DNA of 64,000 nt from NCBI GenBank assembly GCA_017562135.1, contig QEYB01000766.1, forward strand, positions 62,001-126,000, written 5' to 3'. Under the pieces are notes generated by a model. The model made no database searches, had not been told where the DNA came from, and worked only from the letters and a program-made list of their open reading frames with translations. A program made the position numbers and the translations under genes. Source of the DNA: Dipylidium caninum (taxonomy: Eukaryota > Platyhelminthes > Cestoda > Cyclophyllidea > Dipylidiidae). Positions 34,495-47,732 of this stretch are shown one piece after another (positions within the stretch are counted from its first letter, which is position 1; each line of letters starts with the position of its first letter).

Positions 34495-37400
34495 ATGTGT
34501 TCACAATATTCACCAGGAGAAGCTGTCCTCGCTTCCGAGGCTACAAATTTCTACAAACAATGCCAACTTGGACCATGTGTGAGCCACATGAAAAAACTAC
34601 ATTCGGCGAGACCTACCGATCCTAAGGTTCTGTTACACCACGCATTTCACCATTTTAGTTTGTTACAATAATCTAACTGTTTTTGGATTTTAGGTTATGG
34701 CAAACAAGGCGCTCGTAGATTTTATATACCAGAACAAGTTGACTCGTTCCGACGAGTACTTGATACAGTTGCAAAAAGCTGCATCTCTTGCCGGTTCGCC
34801 CATTAATGTGAAGGGCGGAACTAACGTCCAGGGCGCTTCGGACCTTGTTTCTGCTCTCGATCCGTCTATTATCTCCATCCATTACAATTACGCCCTTGTC
34901 TTATTCTACCAAAGACGTTATTTTTTGTCAGAACGTCTGCTTGCTAGTCTAATTGGATTAACAGCTGCAGATACTCCCGCAAGTAACACTCGGTTTCTGA
35001 TAAGCGCAGGATCGCTGCTTTTCCAAAGATGTATCCTTCTTTGGCTAGATGTGTGCTTTTGCCTTCAGCGCTTTCAAAGAGTCTTCGAATTTACTTGTAA
35101 GCCAGCCGATTTTCCTGAGTTGACTCCGTATTTCATCCTTATGTCATTTCTTAATCAAACTAAAAGATACGCATATGCATCTAAATGGGGTAGCTCTTAG
35201 GCATATTTTGGGTTTTTGTGTAGCATATTGGTTACAGCGACTGGATTCCAGTGCTGAAAACGGTGAAACTTTGGCATCGGAAACGTTAGAAGTGCTTTCG
35301 GAGATAATACGTCCGTTACACGTCTTCCGCCTCCGGGCTTGCTTGTTATTAGGGAAGATAAATCTTGCTCAAGAGGAGGTTAATCGACTTTCTCAATCGT
35401 ACGATTCTGGTGCTGATAAGAATTGGAACATTTCTAAAAGCCTTGAGTACGGTCTTGCTCAGCTATCGTATCTAGAGGTAAGTCCTTATAGTCAATGCCT
35501 AAGCTTCCGTTTACTTTTACATTAATTTAGTTGTTAAGGGGCTAGGTCACTTATCGGTGCTTTTCATAAAATCACAATGTTGATTACCATTTAGAGCCTG
35601 AGTTATTCTTGAAAATATTGAATGATATAATCGTAGGTATGTATTCATAATGTTAGAACTTACAAATGTCTGCGTCACAACTCTCTAAAAAAATGTTTGT
35701 TGGGGATGCGTTTTTTAGCATGAGAACGAATTTTTAGTTCTTCGATATATTGACAACATTTCGAAATGAAATTAAGTCTTGGAGGTTAATCTGGACTATA
35801 GGATTTGTCTATAATTAATCTAACACATGTTAATTTTTTTGTTTTGGCATTGACTACAAATTAATTGGAAAATATAGTATTTGAAAATATTTCTGATTGG
35901 ACACCATTTCACTATACAGTAATTACCATTAAATTGTTAATGACAATGCAAAGCACCTATTATACTTTTAGGGAGATTACATTAAGGCGGTGAAAAGTCT
36001 TAACAGTCTCCTGACAACAGAATCCGCCTCACCCTCTTCCACTGACTGGGAGGCTGCCTTGGTGTGGAACAACCTTTCTCTCGTCTATTTTCGTTCCGGT
36101 CAGCTCGGACTGGCAGCACTGGAGGCCCGTGCAGCTCTTCGACGCGTCGAACGTTTGGCGAACGAAGCCACCGGGACGACCACCGATCTTAGTCAACTGA
36201 TCCGCCGCACACCCCTGCCTCAGTTGAATGCGAGCCGCCACCATGAGTTACTTTACAATACGGGTGTCCAACTACTACTTGGGCAAAAGTACCCGGAGGC
36301 GGCGTTTAATGTTCTTTTGACTGTTATCAAGGCGTATCCACGTAATCCTCGTTTATGGCTTCGCCTCGCAGAGTGTTGTGTTAGGATACATAGGTGGGTT
36401 TTTGACTTGAATGATAGTTTTTGCAAGTAACTACTATTCGAGTTTTCTTAATAGCGATAAACCCGGAGTTTTTTTGTTTAGAAGCTGCTATTTTTCCATG
36501 CTCGTATAGCAGACTTAGAAGTCATAATGATCCCGTTACGTGGACTGTAAATGCATCCGGAAATATCACCAAAATTGCGGGACTAAACTCAAAATTTTTT
36601 TGGAAAATAATGTTGGTTTCATTTGTGTTTTATTTTTTGACCAACACTTTGGCGAAGCAGCTGATATTTAGAAGAATCGAATATATTTTAATGAACTTTA
36701 ATGACTGTTTTTTTATGACTTTTCTCATTCAAAGCTTTCAAATACTGCCACTAAGTCTCTTCGGAATTCTCAGCGAGAAAAGCCTATTTTGGATCCATTT
36801 TTGATAGCAGGAGCGTTGTTTTATGGCGTAGGAAGGTTAGCTAAATCAATGCATAACCATTTTCGTTTTCACCAATTTGCTTGATTTCATGCGCTAGGAA
36901 TTAACTAACTGCGGTTAATCCAATTGTCAGTTGTTCCTTAGTCTTCTGGTATCTAAACGACTGGAGACCCCGAGCAAAAAATGGAGAATAAAAGAACTGG
37001 GTTACCTAACCTGGTATTTTAAACTTGTTACTTTACTGGCTCAAATTTGTTCTCATGAACTCCATTCATTGATACACTTTTTATGCTTTTATTTGTGTTC
37101 GTTTGACCGTATAGACTAAGCATACAGTACAAGTATTTTGCAGACTTTCCTGTTGAGGGAACAATTTGTTTCATTACGAGTAATTAAGAAGGTCCACAGG
37201 AAAAACAGATCCAGTGAGCAATAGTATTTGGCGAATGTATTTTATAAAATCCTGATGTTAGCATCTCATTTTAACACTTACAACTTGTTTTGGTTGCACC
37301 CACTTCCCCTTTTAATCTCTGCAAATGTTGCACGACGGCTCTCGAAGTAATGGGTCAACGTCGAATTATTTGCAGATAGATTAAGTTATCAGTTCGGATC

Positions 37401-40400
37401 TTTACTTCGCCTGCGCTGTAGTGCATAAACTAGGCTTACCCTCTGACACAACTTACCCACCCTTCTAATATTCTTGAAATGAAAATGGAGATTTTTCAAG
37501 TTGACTGCGTGATATATGAGGTTTGGTTAGTGGGATTTGCTGGATGAATAGACGCTTCGACTTGTAAGGATTTTCGAACCTTCCTTATGGCAATGTTTGC
37601 TTGTGTGTATAGGAGATAGAGTTGCTGGGAATATTCAAGGTGGACCAAGATTTCTGTCCACAGAAATGTTGTTGCATTACAAATTCTACTTGGAAAAATT
37701 GTTTATTACTAGCATGAAAGATCGGTTTCTGACGGGTAAGATGGCGGAGAACACATTGTTTTATTAAGTGAACAGTAAAAAAGTAAATATTTGATGCATT
37801 AATTGTACGCACTTGTTTTTGGCCTCCTAGTCCTAATAACCTTACCGATTGGAGACCGGAGTCTCGAGCTTCTTCCCTGTTTCGCACCGTGGGCACAGGA
37901 GCCGCACGAAAATTGATCATTGGTTCTGATGAAGAGTCAGTGAGTTCTTTTGCGTCACTTGTCTTTTTAAAAGATCCAGTTTCTTCCTCAGGCTCTGCAG
38001 AGAGGAAGCGCCTCATTAATTCAAGCACCTTTCCATTACTCGATACCACTTTTGCCATTAATCACTGTTGGAATCTTTTGCTACTATTTTTTTCTGCTAG
38101 AGAAAGTCTGCTAGCAATTCGGCATCGACGTCAGAAGCAGCACCGACTTTGGAGTTTGCCATTCAGTGCCTTCGTAACGCTGCCTTTCTGCTTCCCCGAC
38201 CGCCGATAGAGCTGGACATTTCTACTACTCCTTCCGACCAATTTCCTGTTGATCGAATACGCTCTGCTCTCTTCAAATGGGCTGATGAGTGGGTAGGACC
38301 ATTCGTTCCCCCGCTCTTCCTTATTTGTTCATTAAGTTGACTGTTGTCTTTTTCATTTAAAAATCTATCTTGATATCGACGAGTCTTACTCTCTTCCCTC
38401 CTCGCCTTTTTTGACAGCTTTTGGGGTAGGCGCCCTATTTCTTTACTTTATCCACCTTTTTGTAAAATCTTTCTTTTCTAATTTTATCTATGCGTTGCCA
38501 ATGTTAAGGGACATCTTATTATGCGTTAAAAGGTTTACTACTATTTTTTCACCAATTTTTCTGTTTGCCTAACCGACAATTAAGTTTCGAGCGCACATGT
38601 CTCTCCTTTGGAGAACAATAAAAGTTAAAACCCCGAAATTAGCAAAACTCAATATTCTTGTACAATTAAGTATTGGGACTATTTCTATCCAACATTCGCA
38701 TCGTTTCATTACAAATTTTAATGATGTGAAAATGCATGAACTCCAGTGGGTAAAAAGTTTTTGCTCGTTTGAATGGTTAGATGCTCTTTCTCTCCTTCTA
38801 ATTTGTTAATGTATTGTTTTAAGTCATCCAATCTGAAGCAGATAGGCGATTTTTTGCAATTTCCTCCTTGAAATGAGAATTGGAACCTTCCGTGCTGCTA
38901 CTGAGCTTTATTAAAGATATGTGCCGTGCCTTGTTAGACTGCCAAATGTGGAATAGCAATTAATGAATTGCTTGCTTTTTCACCTGTATTCTGTCTGTAA
39001 AATTCCGAGAATTTTACTTCTTGTACAGAAAAGGTAACAAATACTTTCATTATCCGTAGACACGTAGTTAATTTGCTAAAGGTCTCAATCATTGCGCTTC
39101 TCTTGTAAATTCAAAGTGCTGAAGTACCGCTTTCTACAAGAAATTGTTGATTTTACAATTTCGTAACAAATTAAGAGTCTACACTAAGCATGCATCGAAA
39201 AGGTGTAGTGTGTGGCAATTTTTTGATAATTAATTTTTTTCACACCGAACTATTGCATTTAGATGAAATCTAAATTTTGAACTAAAGCGAACTGAGTATT
39301 GCTTCAATTAATGTCATTGTCGTGACGTTCTCTGAGTTTCGTTTCATGGTAATGAGTGCCTTTTCTTTCATAACACTGACGCTTGAATACCATAGATATT
39401 GGTAAAAATAATGCTGGATACTTTCAATAGAACTCTAGGCTTTCATCAAAATATATAGGCATATGACTGATCACCTTATCTCCAATACGATTTGTCATTT
39501 TTCCCCAACCTAGGCTATTCCAGTACCACCATCTAGTCAGCCTTTGAGCGGTATGGCTTTGTTGCAAGTGATTTCCTCAGTCCTACTCACAAGCGCCTAC
39601 GTAGCACTCTGCCTTGAAGACCCCGTAGAGGCCATTTATTACGCTGAGCAACTCCTCTCCGTCGGTCCTCCTTCCCCTCGGCCCACCACCACTGATACCT
39701 TCGTCTGGATCGGTCTTGTCGCTCCTCCCGCCCACCGCTATCTCGCCAAAATGTACCTTGCGGAGGCACGAGTCGCCATTGATGAGTGAGTCAATTATGA
39801 AGATGGGGATTTCTTTTGGTGCCTTGTTTCATGTCCCTCTTATCTTCCCAGAGTGGCAGAAGCGAATGTCGCACTACTCTCCAGGGACTGCATCAGTTCG
39901 GTGGAGCGCTCCCCTACACTCCCTGTTCATGCCCTACGATCTTACACTTTCCTCCAACGTGAATGTGCTTGTCTTTCGCCTGCCTTCCTTATGCCTCAGA
40001 CCCATCCATTTTGCGGTCTTCGCACCGATACAGCGGCACATACTATGGCAGGGAGTGGATTAAAGTCCTCCAACAGCGACCTTCAGCGTCTCATCCAAAT
40101 TCATAAGGAACAGCGGGAAGCTGAACCCATTCTTTGCAAATCCATCAACCCCAAGACCTCAGACTTTCCCCTCCTCGTAGATCAGGCGATTGGAGTGCTG
40201 TGGTACAACTTGGCGGTGTGTGCTGCACTGCGGGGGGACGTTTCAGGTGCTCGTCAGCTACTGGAGAACGCAGCACCCCCCCTTCTGGTCAACTGTTTTG
40301 ACCCTGGTTCTCGGGCACCGATCCGTCACGGTAGCGAGGATCATCAGCGTCTGCTCTATCCACCGGATGTGTCGATGAATAGTATGTCGCGTCTCCTGAA

Positions 40401-40794
40401 CACACACCACCTGCCTGGGCGATTTCTTCGGTTGTGGTTGTACTTGGAGATGCGGGAGGATAGAGCCTTCTCGGCAATACAATTTTTGAGAGCTCATATC
40501 GGCGCTGTTGAGTTTGAGAATCTCAGTGATATCGGGGCAAAGGAGGTGAGTCGTGATGAGGGCGGCGATGGCGCACCAACGGTGTTGTTTAGATCTGATA
40601 GTGGAATGGAACATCCCGATGTATATGCTGCAGAATTGAGGCGTAATTTATCGGCGCCTGGGCCATTACGGTCTGATTCATCATCGCGACCAGTGCCTTT
40701 ACAAATTTCCGATCCACCACCTCCACCAGCATCGTCGTCATCCACATCCGTTGCAACGCCTTGCTGGAATGAGGCTGACTGGCCACCGTTGTAG
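34495..40794 (+). CDS. CNOT10: CCR4-NOT transcription complex subunit 10
   Basis: CNOT10 is a TPR-repeat subunit of the CCR4-NOT deadenylase complex; with CNOT11 it forms the module docking on the CNOT1 N-terminus. Eight exons join in phase: 34495-34626, 34694-35189, 35224-35477, 35972-36393, 37831-37939, 38101-38292, 39514-39785 and 39852-40794, giving 939 residues (human about 744). Family landmarks in order: DPKVMANKALVDF across the first junction, HYNYALVLFYQRRYF, GDYIKAVKSLNSLL, HELLYNTGVQLLLG, NPRLWLRLAECCV, FAIQCLRNAAFLLP, SAYVALCLED, LWYNLAVCAALRGD and FLRLWLYLEMRED. The second intron is only 34 nt. The extra length is mainly in the last exon, which ends in a Ser/Pro-rich tail. The start at 34495 is the first ATG in the right frame after a stop at 34465. 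Two ATGs (34453, 34464) precede it in another frame, so the true start could lie in an unseen exon. Confidence 0.92.
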
Positions 40795-41909
40795 ATACGG
40801 CACTGGTATTTCCATTTTTGCTATCTAATTGTTTTTGATTGCATTCAGTTTAAACGGTCGCGTTACTCTGATTTTTTTCTTTGGAAGGAGGGGGGGGGGA
40901 TTCTCTGAACGCGAATGTGAGGGCTAACCAGATAATTGCGATTATGGTAGTGTATGAATGGTATTATTATGGAAGAGCAATTATGTCAGATCATGCTGCT
41001 GCTAGGGAGTGTCGGGTAACGTTACGCGAATAGGGACGTTAGGAATGTGTTGAGACGGCGTGGTGCGTTCAATGGGTTTAGGTTACCTTTTATCGCATCG
41101 AATCGGGTTTGTTAGCCTCCGGCTAAGGTCGTAAGCTGTGTATGAGTTGCGATCGAGCGTCGCTTCTGTTGTCATTAGAGTTTAATAAGATATAGAAGAG
41201 GAAGAGGGGGCGAACTAAAGCACCAAATATAGATATTGAACAGCTGTTCTCTCAAGTGAAGGCGAACGAGACTTGCCCCTCAGGATTCCTAGCGCGAATG
41301 AGGCGTTAAGGGTTTGGAGAGTAAGGTTGGTAAAGGTCCTCTATTGGCTGACTTATGTGTCAGTATTATAATTATTATAGTAATTATAATACTTTTCCCA
41401 AAATACAATAAATCACTATTTCTACTCTATGGTACCATCATAAAAATGCGCGATTTTTTTTAAATTACTGGTCTGTAAGAAACAGATCATCCCTCATGTA
41501 TGAAGTAGGACATCACCGTCTTGTTTATTCGTATCGCCAGTCAGCGCCGACATTGAATTTGCGGTGCTCGCATAGATCTCGGGGACGAGGGTGCGGTTGC
41601 GCTGTCGAGTTTTTATCCATTGATATTCCTTTTAATTTACACTAACTTTCAGACTGGATCCGTACTATTTCATTTCTTTCGAGATAGTCTTACGGCTACT
41701 TTTTATTGTCGACAGGGCTATGCTTGGGACCATGTTATTCTTTAGCTTTTAATCGTGTGTCACTTAATTTTTGCTCCATCCGTACATTAACTGAGATCCT
41801 GATGGAGCTTAACATTGTTCGTCGGATTTTTCTGTTCCCACTAATTTCTCATTGCTGGTTAAGTTACTTACGTTCTGTTTGCTCGGATTTTCAGATCTGC
41901 TGAGAAACT
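40795..41909 (+). other. CNOT10 3' UTR and CNOT10-PRPF31 spacer
   Basis: No coding segment. The first part is probably the CNOT10 3' UTR. A splice acceptor (TTTTCAG, ending at 41894) lies 15 nt before the PRPF31 start codon, so the last part probably includes a 5' UTR intron or a spliced-leader site for PRPF31. Confidence 0.55.
41407..41412 (+). terminator. Candidate poly(A) signal of CNOT10
   Basis: AATAAA about 610 nt after the CNOT10 stop, within an AT-rich patch. It is the best canonical signal in the spacer. Confidence 0.5.
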
Positions 41910-44900
41910 ATGTCTCTAGCGGATGAACTTCTCGCTGACTTGGATGATACGGAAACAGTTGAAGATGAAGAAGATCCGTTTACTTCTGTAAAGGCCGGCC
42001 TTGTTGATGTCAGCGTTGTTGATAACGGTGATATTGAAATGGCTGACGCATCCAACGCGAACGGTATACTTGTACCGGGCAACCTGGTGGGTCCATTGAA
42101 ACCCGCTCATCTTATTCATGCTCCTATGGTTAGTGCACCCATAACTGCTTTCGCCAAACTAAGAAACAGCGAAAAGGTAAGTCAACACATCCATATCATC
42201 TAATTATATCCATTTCCTCAGTTAACTAATGTTATGAGCCAAATTGATACCTTCTCCCAAGAGGAAACAAGAGAAAAAATTGTTGGTCCTGTAGAAGCTG
42301 ACCCGGAGTACAACTGTATTGTTGAATCAAACAACCTAATAGTTGAAATAGACAACGAGATTGGTACGTGGCTCTAGTAATACCTTAATTGTGAAATTCA
42401 TCGCAGATATTATTCACAAGTACGCGCGGGACATTTATCAACACCGTTTTCCGGAACTGGAGTCTCTCGTTCCTCAGCCTATGGATTATTTAAAAGTAAT
42501 ATTGGTAAGTTCAGTCGCCGTTTAGCATTCTTGGTTTACACTAGTGGCAAGTGTGTTGTTGAAGGAGATTTTTGGTGATTTTGGTATTAGCCACCTGGTT
42601 TCGATTTCTCTTGCGTTTAGCGATAAATATTACCAATCCGGAAATTAATAAATAGAAAGGCAGTAATAGACACCCTATTTGTTACTTGCCTTCAAATCTT
42701 TCGTGGTATGTGTCGCTTCCGTCAAATTGTCCAATCTTTTGTTGTGATTTACATATGATAGTCAATCTCAAAATTAAGACGTAATTTCCCCATTAATTCT
42801 TTTGTTAATCATGCTCGCTTATTTTGTCAACCTGAGACTCTGTTCTTGGATCAAAAGCATATTTTAATCGTCGAACGTGGTTTACATAGTAATGTAGGCA
42901 CATCTTTTCTTGTACTATAAAAATCCCCATCAAATTTATATACCTTTGACTTTAGGCCCTTGATAATGACATATTGGAGCGGTCGAAAAACACCAACCTC
43001 TTGGCCTCTTTCCTCACGCCTGCAACAATTATGGTTGTCACTGTGACGGCTTCGACCACTCAGGGCTTGCCACTGGATCCTGAGGCGTTGAAACGTGCGA
43101 AGGATGCATGTGTGATGGCGATTGAGCTGTTTGAGATGCGCAAGACCATAATGGATTATGTGGAGTCACGCATGTCATTCATCTCGCCCAATGTTAGCAT
43201 CCTTGTGGGCGCATCAACTGCAGCTAAACTAATGGGTGTGATACTTATCTTCCTTTGACTTTCATTAGTTTGATGCTTTAGTCGCAGTGACTATCGGTTA
43301 ATTTTGCTAGAGCAACCGTAAATGCTATAAGCGTCGGTAATGCCCTTCGATTGGACCATTGTTGATGGAGTTACTTGTGCACCGTTTTCCTTAATCTCTC
43401 TAACCTATTTTCGAATTAATTTTTTACAATTCAGTTTCCTGATTAAAATGGCAGTTTACCGTCAATAATGTGGCAATCCACATCACCCTGGTTCTCTTTG
43501 GTTATGCGCTCACTCGTTTTTGAACTGCTGGATCCATCTAAAAAAGGTGAACTGCTGTGTTTTTTGTCGGATAGCCAAATATTAGAAAATGGTCTCTGCG
43601 ACCATTTCTGTTGTAATATTTGTTTATTTCCAGTCGACCACAGTAATCAGGTTCTCCTCGTCCGATTGCACCATTAACATATTTCCATATTTTCGTCTCC
43701 TATCTTCTATGTACACTTTAGAATGTTTTGAAAAGTTAATCAATGATACAAGTACGGTGACATTATTTATCGGAAAAACTTGGTGCCGTGGCGACGTTCT
43801 ATTAATTTTTACGGTGGTTTGGCTTTTTTCTATATGGAATCCTTACGCCTTTTTTCACTTAACTTTCAGTAAGTTATTACAGTACTATTTTCAACCTACA
43901 CCCGCTCTGAATTTTTTCTCTTCGGTATTTTCGGTTACTAGTAATTTGAGGTTTTTAAGAAATCCTATTTAATGCTCCTAAATAACGTAAAACCAGTCTT
44001 TCTTCTCCATAGAATTCCCTAAAGGCTAACTGATGATTTTGTTTTATAAATTTGATAATAAGTGTCAAAGGAGGCCTTGTCGATCATTTGGGATTGTTGC
44101 CATCATTACACTTAACGATGGGCTTCCTATTGTCTATTTTTGGTTTAAAATCAACGACTATTTTTTTAAGGCCGAGCTGGAGGTTTAACAGCACTCTCAA
44201 AGATGCCTTCGTGCAACATCCATGTGCTTGGCTCCCAGCGACGCAATTTGGCCGGCTTCAGTAACAATGCTGGCCTGCCGCACACAGGCTATATCTACCA
44301 CTCAGAGTTTGTACAAAAGCTGCCTCCTGATCTTCGCTCCAAGGCGGCACGTCTCCTGGCCAATAAAGTGGCGCTGGCCGCGCGTGTTGATTCTTTTCAT
44401 CGGTCCCAGGTGGGTACCGATTGACTAGTTTCCTGGTGTATTTTCAACCACTCTCCTTGTTTTATTCGCACTTCTCTTTTGGTTATTACTGATAACATCG
44501 GCTATGGGTTATTATTATTATCAACTTAAATGAAGTATATATTTATTTTTTTGATTGGCGTCAATAAACTGAAATTCTGATGTCCTTTTATTTTTCTTTG
44601 TATTTCGTACCTTTGAATTCAAGCTTTAATTGACTTTCACAGTTTAAAATAAAACTGTTTTCAACACCCCTAGGGAGACTGGAATGTACGAATCGTCAAA
44701 CTAATAAGAAGTCCTGTAGGCATTTTGTTGATCCCCTAGTCAACGCTTAAATTGTTTCTTTTATTTGAATGGACCGACCGAAAATTAAGCATTTTTACTT
44801 GCACACAAGCCGGTCTTTAATTCCTTCCTCGTTATTCTATCCGAGTTTAAGTCTACCATTAAAACGACTTATTATGGGCGACGGATTTGTTTGTATGGTG

Positions 44901-47000
44901 GGATCGAAGCATCTCACACTCGCAGTAATTCATATGAGAGTCACAGCATTTGGCATCCCATAGGACGGAACCATCGGAGAGCAGATGCTTCTGGAAGTAG
45001 AGAAGAAGATCGATAAGTGGCAGGAACCACCGCCGGTGAAGCAGGTCAAAGCTCTTCCTGCTCCCATCGACCCACCAGCCAAGTGAGTTATCAAGTGCAG
45101 CCGTATAATTTGTCCACATTTTATCGTCTCGGGACTTCTTTATTCGTGCACCATTTAATCACGTAATTGGACCTTCAAACTCGTTTCTATTTTTTCGGAA
45201 TCTTCAAAAGTAGATGAAATCAGTATAATCATTGTTGTATTTGAACTAATTGTTAGGCAATTACTAAAATTTGTATCAAGTTTTTGTCGGGAGAATCTGA
45301 AAACAAAGATCTTGGGCTTGTTATCTTCAACGTTCAAGGGGCTTTATTTAAGAATTGCTTGATTGCTCCTCTAGGAAGCGGGGAGGTCGTCGCTATCGAA
45401 AGATGAAAGAGCGCCTGGGAATGACGGAACTACGTCGCTCCGCTAACCGCATTCAGTTCGGTCAGGTGAGTGAGGACGCCTACCAATCGGACTTGGGATT
45501 CTCTTTGGGCTCTCTGGGTCAGCGCGGCGTGGCAGGCCATTTGCGTGTGCCCACGGCTGACTCTAAGACGAAGGCACGTGTGAACAAGGCGCTGCAGCAG
45601 AAGCTTTCCAAATACGGCGGTCTTTCTACTATGCCCACCACTGCTCTGGGCGCTGCCACGTCCGCAGTTTGGGGCACCGCCTCGTCCGTACGTCGGGTCG
45701 GCACCGAGACTGCTGGCACTGCTTCTTCGGTGACCTTTACTCCTGCTCAGGTAAATCTCCTCCCCAATCATTTTTATTTTTTGCATATTTTTTAGCTGCA
45801 GTTTAATCTTGGGTAAATAAACTTTTCATAAACTATTCTCTGGATCAATTTATGAGTGGAAATATACTCTTCTAGTTCGAGGCTGAGATGCTAACTTAGG
45901 GCCATGTCGGCTCATTCACATTTTCTAAGTGGTTTTGTAGCTACTCGACTGGCTTAGTTATAGGCTTTAACTGTTTAGTATAGTTGAAACCCGGAAATCT
46001 TTCGTCATTCGTGTTTACTTAAAACTTGACCGATGCAGATACATTCGTGTTTACTTAAAACTTGACCGATGCAGATACTCCTCTAGTATTCTCATTTCCA
46101 GTCTTAATTTTAACGTTTTTACGGCCGCTTCTTCTCCAACCTGTGGTTAGTGTCTGACTGCTGGGAGGTTAACTTAACGCCCGCATTAATGTTTGGGAAT
46201 TAAAAGTTGTTCTCTAATGACTTCGTTTGTTCCTCGTTTTTACCTTCGCTTTTATTGGGCCATTGAACACTGTTGAGTGAATATCTGAATGCATCAAATC
46301 AAGTGTTGATTTCGAATACTCGTCAGTTCCTATGCCATTGTTTGTAGACGCTTTGCTCTTTTCAATCTCTGAGGTTATCATGCTTCTACTTCTAGGTTGT
46401 GTGGCCTTCGTATCCATGTAATCCTCTATTTCATTGAGCCTTTTCCTCACTCCTTACTTTTCCTATTTTGATGCAGGGGCGAATGAGACGTTGCTTTTCT
46501 ATTTCACGATAACTGATATAATTTGACGTGTTTGGATAGGTGGCCACCCAATTTATATCATGCAAATTCATCCTTTTGTTTCTCAGACTCTCGCTAGATC
46601 ATTTACTGATTGCTCACCTTCTCAATTCTATGCTCCATGATTTAGTGGGGCTACATCTTATTTAAATTTAACGACATTCACCGGTTAGTTGTGCTTGAAC
46701 ATTGCACTTGGGCCGCTCTCTCGACAGTTGTTGCCACCGTTTCCTAGTTTGTTTCATTTAGTTAAAACGTGGCGGTTGAACAGCCGCCTATGCCCTAAAT
46801 CCTCATTCGTCGCATAGTACATTTTTCTCATTCACTTCCACCTTATATTTAACGTTTTCTAGGGGCTCGAGATAGTCAACCCGATGGCGTCGGAGAAGCA
46901 AGTAGACGAGCACAAGAAGTACTTCAGCGTTACGGCTGGGTTTGTCAAATCAAAGGCCAATCCCGGCGACATGCCGCCCCCACCACCCAAGACAACTTAA
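41910..47000 (+). CDS. PRPF31: U4/U6 small nuclear ribonucleoprotein Prp31
   Basis: Prp31 binds the U4 5' stem-loop with SNU13/15.5K and bridges U4/U6 to U5 in the tri-snRNP before spliceosome activation, in the nucleus. Eight exons join in phase: 41910-42176, 42222-42363, 42407-42504, 42956-43235, 44171-44409, 44964-45082, 45375-45750 and 46863-47000, giving 552 residues (human 499). Landmarks: MSLADELLADL at the start, followed by an acidic stretch; FPELESLVP; TIMVVTVTASTTQG; the Nop domain with YVESRMSFISPN, GASTAAKLMG and LPHTGYIYHSE; RKAARL-like SKAARLLANK; DKWQEPPPVKQVK; the basic nuclear-localisation stretch KKRGGRRYRKMKERLG; and GTASSVTFTP then GLEIVNP near the C-terminus. The start is certain because the N-terminus matches the family. 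Introns 1 and 2 are 45 and 43 nt. Confidence 0.97.
46006..46077. repeat. 36-bp tandem duplication in the last PRPF31 intron
   Basis: Two perfect adjacent copies (46006-46041 and 46042-46077) of a 36-bp unit starting CATTCGTGTTTACTT. It is a recent duplication within an intron of 1112 nt, with no coding effect. Confidence 0.95.
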
Positions 47001-47732
47001 TGTCGCTTCGCTACACCCTGTTTTCGTGTAAACTCGAGTTGTATATAAGTGAGCAAAAATCCATGCGATCGACGCGTTTTCTGTTTTGGAGAGAAAGTGT
47101 GTCGAAGACTTTCTTAGGTACATCAACAGTGTTATGAAAGAAATGTTGGCGTGATTCACGAGTCAAGCGATATTAACGCTGTCCTCCACCTCTTGCTGAC
47201 GGAAAACTTTTTTAAAAAAAAGCGCCCGTTGATGTTTCCCCCCGACTGCGATAGTAACGATATCAACTTGCCGAAAGATGCAGTCTGGGCCTCTTGCGTT
47301 TAAGACAGCTGCTGGGAAATATCCTGTCCCTTCTCGTGAACTCTACTGATAACACTGGTCCGTGTAGTCTTGAGTCATCTAAGAGTAAAATTAAGCCTAT
47401 TCCGAATTTATCCGTTGGTTCGACAAAGTTCATTCTGCGAACCATTTTACGAAGTTCAATCTCACTTTCCAAGTTACTAGAAGACATAAAAATCCCGCTG
47501 GTGGACTACAGCTACTAGCTATAGCTATTAAAGCTTCTCCGGTATCTCTTGTGAGCGGATACCGTTTGCACAACCTAATGTATGGCAGCTGAAGAAAAGC
47601 ATCGAAACAGGGGTGGCCATCGTCGTTTAGAAGCTCACGCCACTGACATAAACACGACGCACATATCTGTATGTATATTCAAAACTTGGAAAATTTTGTG
47701 AAAAATACAAACAGGAGGAAGGCTGGAGAAAC
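47001..47732. other. Convergent spacer between PRPF31 and NUP205
   Basis: This holds the 3' UTRs of two convergent genes. I see no coding segment that can be supported. An ATTAAA at 47527 is a possible plus-strand poly(A) signal for PRPF31. Overlapping short open frames at 47263-47518 resemble nothing known. Confidence 0.5.
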
